Source: Streptosporangiaceae bacterium (GTDB taxonomy: Bacteria; Actinomycetota; Actinomycetes; Streptosporangiales; Streptosporangiaceae). Taken from it: DNA of 11,149 nt. Positions 7,578 to 11,149 of the stretch are shown in pieces. Each line of letters starts with the position of its first letter. The first letter of the stretch is position 1. A program made the translations under genes and the position numbers. The notes beneath the pieces are model-generated. The model was not told the origin of the DNA. It did not search any database and worked only from the letters and a program-made list of their open reading frames with translations. Where the stretch lies: the NCBI GenBank assembly GCA_030040475.1, contig JASHTQ010000333.1, forward strand, positions 1-11,149, in the 5' to 3' direction.

Positions 7578-9299
7578 TCAGGAAACTGGCTTGAGGTGCT
7601 GGACCACGACGAGGATCTCGGGGATGTTCGGCCCCGGGTCCATGTACGGATTGCTGGCCGTCGGCCAGCCGGTGTAGTTGCGGGAGGAGAATTCCGCCCA
7701 CGACGCGCCCTGCAGCAGCGGTGCCACCGGGACCTCGGTGGTCTCGATGTTCGCCAGCGTGGCGATCGCCGAGCTCAGCGCGGCCGGCGTGGTGGCGCTC
7801 GCGTAGGCGTTGAGCGCCGCCTGGGCCGCCGGGTCGTCGAACCGGCCGTAGTCGGCGCCTGCGGTCTTGCCGAGCGGTGCCGACAGCGTGTAGTTCATCC
7901 AGTTGTTGTAGGTGAAGTACGGGGTCAGTCCCTGGGCGCCCCAGTGGATGGCGGCGCTGAAGTTGCCGTCGTTGAGGTCGGCCGTCCAGACGTTCGGCCC
8001 GTTGGTGCCCGCGTCGCCCTTGACCGAGGCATTGAAGCCCAGCGCGTTGAGCTGCTTCACGATCAGTTGCGCATCGGTGTAGTAGTCGGTGTAGCTGACC
8101 GGGTCCTCGATCGAGAACGTGATCTTCTGGCCGTTCTTCTCCCAGAAGCCGCCCACCTTGGTGTAGCCGTCGCCGGTGAGGATCGAGCTCACCTGCGTCG
8201 CGTCGCTGGCGGCGGGCAGGTTGCTGGCCAGCGACGTCGGCAGGTAGGTCTGCTGGGCCGGAAGGATCATGCCGGCCGTGCTGGTCACCGGCGGCTCGTT
8301 GTTCGACTCGCCGTCGGTCGACAGCTGCTGCCTGTCGATCCCGTAGTTGATCGCCTGGCGCACCTTGGCGTCGTTCAGCGGTGCCTTCGTGGTGTTGAAG
8401 AACAGGCCCACCACGTTGTTGTCGCTGAAGTACGGCTGCGAGCTCTCCCACGTGGTGTTACCCGGCTTGGACAGGTAGTTCTGCGGCACGCCGATGATCG
8501 AGATGCCGCCCCAGTCGATCGACCCGCCGGCGATCGGCGGCAGCAGGTTCGCGTTGCTCGCGTAGGCGGGGAAGTTGATCTCCGGCACGTGCAGGCTGGA
8601 CTTGCCGTAGTAGTCCGGGTTGATCTTCATCGTGAAGCCGGTCGAGCTGAAGCGGTCCAGCACGTACGGGCCGGTGCCGACCGGGTTCGCGTCGGTGTAG
8701 GTGGCCGGGTCGGACACGCTCTGCCAGATGTGCTGCGGCACGATCGGCACCTGCAGGAGGTAGTAGAGGTTGGACAGCTCCGGCTGCGAGAAGGTCAGCA
8801 CGGTGGTGGTGGAGTTGGTCGCGGTCGCGCTGGCCGGGATCGGGATCGTCCAGTTGGCGTTCAGCGCCGCGTTGGACTTGATCAGGTTGAACGTGAACGC
8901 GACGTCGCTGGCGCTGAACGGTTTGCCGTCGCTCCACTTCACGCCGGACCGGGTGGTGATCGTGAGCGTCTCCCCGCCGTTCGACCACGCGTAGCTCGTG
9001 GCCAGCTCGGGAACCGGGGCCTGCGAGGTGTTCTGCGTGTTGAACACCATCAGCGGCTGGTTGTAGAGGTTCACCGCGTGCGTCACGTATCCGGTCGAGG
9101 TGGGGACGAACGGGTTGAAGTTCTGGATCATCGGCGAGATCGGCGTGGTGACGATCGTGAGCGGTGTCTTGCCCATGTCGGAGCTGCCGGCCGTCTGACC
9201 GGAACCGGAGCTTGACGTGGGCGATGAGCTGCTGCAGGCCGCGATCCCCAGCGTGAGGACCGCGACCGCGGCAAGGCTGCCTGCGAGTTTGTGTTTCAT
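7578..9299 (-). CDS. family-5 ABC solute-binding lipoprotein
   Basis: This 573-residue extracellular binding protein belongs to the SBP_bac_5 (peptide/nickel/opine, Opp-like) class. The start is the ATG at 9299, with GGAG nine bases upstream; the longer frame from TTG at 9314 would put that site inside the gene. A lipoprotein signal is clear: MKHK, a hydrophobic core, then LGIAAC with Cys22 as the lipidation site, followed by a Ser/Gly/Thr linker to about residue 44. The family signature lies at about 96-141 (PELATSYAW, then GVKWSDGKPFSASDVAFTFNL). Such proteins bind peptides, but several, including a Thermotoga maritima protein beside a GH3 gene, bind cellobiose or laminaribiose. The adjacent GH3 gene favours a beta-glucoside ligand here, by inference. 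A 156-base leader separates it from the ATPase gene upstream, unlike the tight overlap between the two ATPase genes. Confidence 0.92.
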   Translation of the reverse strand: MKHKLAGSLAAVAVLTLGIAACSSSSPTSSSGSGQTAGSSDMGKTPLTIVTTPISPMIQNFNPFVPTSTGYVTHAVNLYNQPLMVFNTQNTSQAPVPELATSYAWSNGGETLTITTRSGVKWSDGKPFSASDVAFTFNLIKSNAALNANWTIPIPASATATNSTTTVLTFSQPELSNLYYLLQVPIVPQHIWQSVSDPATYTDANPVGTGPYVLDRFSSTGFTMKINPDYYGKSSLHVPEINFPAYASNANLLPPIAGGSIDWGGISIIGVPQNYLSKPGNTTWESSQPYFSDNNVVGLFFNTTKAPLNDAKVRQAINYGIDRQQLSTDGESNNEPPVTSTAGMILPAQQTYLPTSLASNLPAASDATQVSSILTGDGYTKVGGFWEKNGQKITFSIEDPVSYTDYYTDAQLIVKQLNALGFNASVKGDAGTNGPNVWTADLNDGNFSAAIHWGAQGLTPYFTYNNWMNYTLSAPLGKTAGADYGRFDDPAAQAALNAYASATTPAALSSAIATLANIETTEVPVAPLLQGASWAEFSSRNYTGWPTASNPYMDPGPNIPEILVVVQHLKPVS

Positions 9300-9321
9300 A
9301 GCCGTAAACTCCAAAGTGCCC

Positions 9322-9338
9322 GGCCGGCCGTGCCGGCC
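9322..9338 (-). promoter_or_regulatory. hairpin in the leader of the binding-protein gene
   Basis: On the minus strand GGCCGGC, loop ACG, and GCCGGCC form a 7-bp stem. It ends about ten bases before the GGAG ribosome binding site of the binding-protein gene, close enough to affect translation initiation or mRNA stability. Confidence 0.35.
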
Positions 9339-9377
9339 TGTTGAATGACCGTGTCGGGGTCTGTTTCAGTGGTGACG

Positions 9378-9389
9378 CCGGCCGGCCGG
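9378..9389. promoter_or_regulatory. 12-base palindrome CCGGCCGGCCGG
   Basis: This is a perfect 12-base palindrome, 40 bases upstream (minus strand) of the leader hairpin at 9322-9338. It is complementary to either arm of that hairpin, so the two could pair in an alternative fold, or it could be a protein-binding site. The function is unproven. Confidence 0.3.
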
Positions 9390-9435
9390 GTACGCCGATG
9401 GCCGTGCGCCTCGTGTCTGGAAGAGCTGGCTGCCG

Positions 9436-9456
9436 TTAGGCACTGTCGGCGCTCAT
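9436..9456 (-). other. six-codon ORF with strong ribosome binding site
   Basis: ATG at 9456-9454 overlaps the stop of the OppF-type gene (TGATG) and is preceded by GAGGAG (9467-9462) at five-base spacing, one of the best ribosome binding sites in the window. It encodes only MSADSA before TAA. It could be a leader peptide coupling ATPase and binding-protein expression, or the intact start of a gene whose remainder has been lost. The rest of the leader shows no convincing coding frame. Confidence 0.35.
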
Positions 9457-10616
9457 CACTTCTCCTCTCCCAGGTCGGGCCGTTCTCCGTCAGCGGCGGG
9501 TCGGCTTGCGCCGGACCCGCCGGACGCGTTGGATCGCCGGACGCCGGTGTCGAGCAGCCAGCAGGAGCTGACGTGCCCGGGGCCGGCCGGGAAGGCCGGC
9601 GGCACCTGCTCGGCGCAGATCGCCATCGCATGCGGGCACCGGGTACGGAACCGGCAGCCCGACGGCGGTGCCACGGCGCTCGGCGGGGCGCCCCGGCCGC
9701 GCAGCGCGACCGGCGTGGCCCGCTCCGGGTCCGGGGCCGCGCTGAGCAGCAGCTGGGTGTACGGATGGGCGGGGGAATCGGTGACCTGGACCGCCGGTCC
9801 CGACTCGACCACCTGCCCGGCGTACATGACCACGATCTGGTCGGCCAGGTACCTGGCAGAGGCGATGTCGTGGGTGATGTACAAGATCGCCAGGTGCTCG
9901 CGGTCCCGCAGGTCGCCGAGGAGGTTGAGCACGCCGAGCCGGATGGACACGTCCAGCATCGAGACCGGCTCGTCGGCGAGCAGGACGCGCGGCCGCACGG
10001 CGAGCGCCCGGGCGATCGCCACCCGTTGCCGCTGTCCGCCGGACAGCTCGTGCGGGTACTTGTGCCAGAACGCATCCGCAGGCGTCAGCGCCACCCGCTC
10101 GAGCACCGCGGCGATCTTGTCGTCGAGGTCGGCCCCGGGCTTCGCCAGGCCGTGCACCCTGAACGGCCGGCTGAGGTGGTAGTGGATGTCGTGCACCGGG
10201 TTCAGCGACGCGAACGGGTCCTGCAGGACCATCTGGACCGTCTTGGCGTAGTCGGTCCGGCGGCGCTGGCCGGCCGGCGCGGGCTTACCGCCGAGCAGCA
10301 GCTCGCCCGAGGTCGGCATGACCAGCCTGGCCAGCAGCCGGGCAAGGGTGGACTTGCCGGAGCCGCTCTCGCCGACGACCGCGGTGACGTGCGCGGGTGT
10401 CAGCCGCAGCGACACGTCGTCGACCGCGTGCACCACCGGACCCGGCCCGACCGCAAGCCCGCGTCCGCGCCCGCGTTCGTGCCCGCTCCCGCGTCCGCGC
10501 CCGCGCGCTAGCAGCCTGCGCCCGGCCGCCGCGGTCCCGTGCACGGCGAAGTGCTTGGTCAGGCCGCGCGCCTCCAGCACGGGCGGGGCCTGCTCGGGTG
10601 CATCAGGCACGGTCAT
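9456..10616 (-). CDS. OppF/DppF-type ABC transporter ATPase
   Basis: This 386-residue nucleotide-binding subunit hydrolyses ATP to drive import through an Opp-type permease. Seen in order: Walker [10 protein letters not shown] (82-90), Q-loop Q132, signature LSGGQRQR (191-198), Walker B VLLADEP (211-217), H-loop H249, and the oligopeptide-transporter C-terminal domain beginning near HPYT (284-287). Four cysteines (C321, C327, C334, C352) are spaced as in the partner ATPase; in the mycobacterial Opp system an iron-sulfur cluster is reported in this kind of region. Walker B has ADEPVSMLD where many relatives have DEPVSALD. Before the Walker A region there is an unusual Arg-Gly insert at about 37-53, encoded by a DNA repeat. 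The start ATG overlaps the upstream stop (ATGA). About 30 residues at the C-terminus look disordered. Confidence 0.95.
   Translation of the reverse strand: MTVPDAPEQAPPVLEARGLTKHFAVHGTAAAGRRLLARGRGRGSGHERGRGRGLAVGPGPVVHAVDDVSLRLTPAHVTAVVGESGSGKSTLARLLARLVMPTSGELLLGGKPAPAGQRRRTDYAKTVQMVLQDPFASLNPVHDIHYHLSRPFRVHGLAKPGADLDDKIAAVLERVALTPADAFWHKYPHELSGGQRQRVAIARALAVRPRVLLADEPVSMLDVSIRLGVLNLLGDLRDREHLAILYITHDIASARYLADQIVVMYAGQVVESGPAVQVTDSPAHPYTQLLLSAAPDPERATPVALRGRGAPPSAVAPPSGCRFRTRCPHAMAICAEQVPPAFPAGPGHVSSCWLLDTGVRRSNASGGSGASRPAADGERPDLGEEK
10458..10505. repeat. 18-base direct repeat, 30-base period, inside the ATPase gene
   Basis: CCCGCGTCCGCGCCCGCG occurs exactly at 10458-10475 and again at 10488-10505. 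The 30-base offset keeps the reading frame and gives two ten-residue units starting GRGRG. Imperfect hexamers lie between the copies. It looks like an in-frame tandem expansion in a linker of the protein. Confidence 0.8.
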
Positions 10617-11149
10617 GGCCGGCTCCTCATCGCCAGGTCCGGCTCGGGGACGGCCAGCTCCGGCGGAACCGGAACGGGGCCGTTCGCATGCAGCCGCCAG
10701 CAGGCCGCCTGACGGTCGCCGCCGACCGTCTCCAGCGGCGGGGAGTCCACGGAGCAGCGGTCGAAGGCGAACAGGCAGCGCGGGTGGAACACGCAGCCGC
10801 TCGGCAGCATCCGCAGGTCAGGCGGCGAGCCCGGGATCCCGGTCATCGCCACCCGCGGCCCGTGCAGCGGCGGGAACGAGCTGAGCAGCCCCAGCGTGTA
10901 CGGGTGCCGCGGGGCGCGGAACAGCGCGTTCGCCGGCGCCCGCTCCACCAGCCGGCCCGCGTACATCACCGCGATCGAGTCCGCGATCTCGATCAGCAGC
11001 GACAGGTCGTGGGTGATGAACAGGATCGAGAACCCGAACTGGTCCCGCAGGTCCTTCAGCTCCTCGAGGATCTCCCGCTGGGTGACCACGTCGAGCGCGG
11101 TCGTCGGCTCGTCCATGATCACCACCTGCGGCCGCAGCGCCAGCGCCAT
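10613..11149 (-). CDS. OppD/DppD-type ABC transporter ATPase, 5' end off window
   Basis: Only the last 178 codons are visible. The Met at the edge (11147-11149) is internal, since MALALRP normally follows the ABC signature and QRVxIA, so Walker A and the signature lie beyond the window. Seen: Walker B VVIMDEP (visible residues 9-15), D-loop TALD, H-loop H47 in ITHD, then RHPYTLGLL and the oligopeptide-transporter C-terminal domain. Four cysteines (visible C119, C125, C132, C150) have exactly the spacing found in the OppF-type partner. The stop overlaps the next start (ATGA), the usual tight OppD-OppF arrangement. The two ATPases should form a heterodimer under a pair of permeases, whose genes are probably further upstream beyond the right edge. 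The substrate is inferred from the downstream beta-glucosidase. Confidence 0.95.
   Translation of the reverse strand: MALALRPQVVIMDEPTTALDVVTQREILEELKDLRDQFGFSILFITHDLSLLIEIADSIAVMYAGRLVERAPANALFRAPRHPYTLGLLSSFPPLHGPRVAMTGIPGSPPDLRMLPSGCVFHPRCLFAFDRCSVDSPPLETVGGDRQAACWRLHANGPVPVPPELAVPEPDLAMRSRP

Noticed and set aside
5006..7594. 862-codon plus-strand open frame opposite the beta-glucosidase
   Set aside because: It is the antisense shadow of a gene with complete GH3 and PA14 motifs and has no domain of its own.
7221..9215. 664-codon plus-strand open frame opposite the binding-protein gene
   Set aside because: It is Arg/Val/Gly-rich antisense sequence; the minus-strand gene has a lipobox and a family-5 signature.
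9296..9455. Coding continuation of the frame entering the leader of the binding-protein gene
   Set aside because: This frame runs through the ATPase gene as a shadow and has no start, and third positions in the leader lack the usual G/C bias.

Overview
The window is GC-rich chromosomal DNA with actinobacterial character: strong G/C preference at third codon positions, GTG starts, GGAGG-type ribosome binding sites, ATGA/GTGA/TGATG gene overlaps, and a lipoprotein with an actinobacterial-looking signal sequence. No species can be named from the sequence. No rRNA, tRNA, CRISPR array, insertion sequence or phage gene was recognised.

Left part (1 to about 1620): a less GC-rich accessory stretch. 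It carries two small coupled genes: an EVE/PUA-like protein (221-694) and an unknown 111-residue protein (694-1029). A gap of about 595 bases follows, containing what may be the tail of a lost gene on the minus strand.

Middle (1625-4824): a two-gene plus-strand unit joined by a GTGA overlap. It encodes an unrecognised 152-residue protein and a 914-residue polytopic membrane metallopeptidase of the M48 type. The peptidase has HELAH, a downstream Glu ligand, an HPSGRER-like element, about 15 predicted membrane spans, and a C-terminal domain that probably lies outside the membrane. This pair is the least explained system in the window.

Right part (4946-11149, minus strand): a glycoside or oligosaccharide uptake and cleavage locus. 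Reading leftward, it has the 3' part of an OppD-type ATPase (cut by the window edge), an OppF-type ATPase, a family-5 solute-binding lipoprotein, and a cytoplasmic PA14-containing GH3 beta-glucosidase. The inferred job is binding of a short beta-glucoside at the cell surface, ATP-driven import, and intracellular release of glucose. The permease genes are not in the window and are expected beyond the right edge. The gaps on both sides of the binding-protein gene contain GC-rich hairpins and palindromes, and the upstream gap also has a six-codon ORF with an excellent ribosome binding site, so this gene probably has its own expression control.
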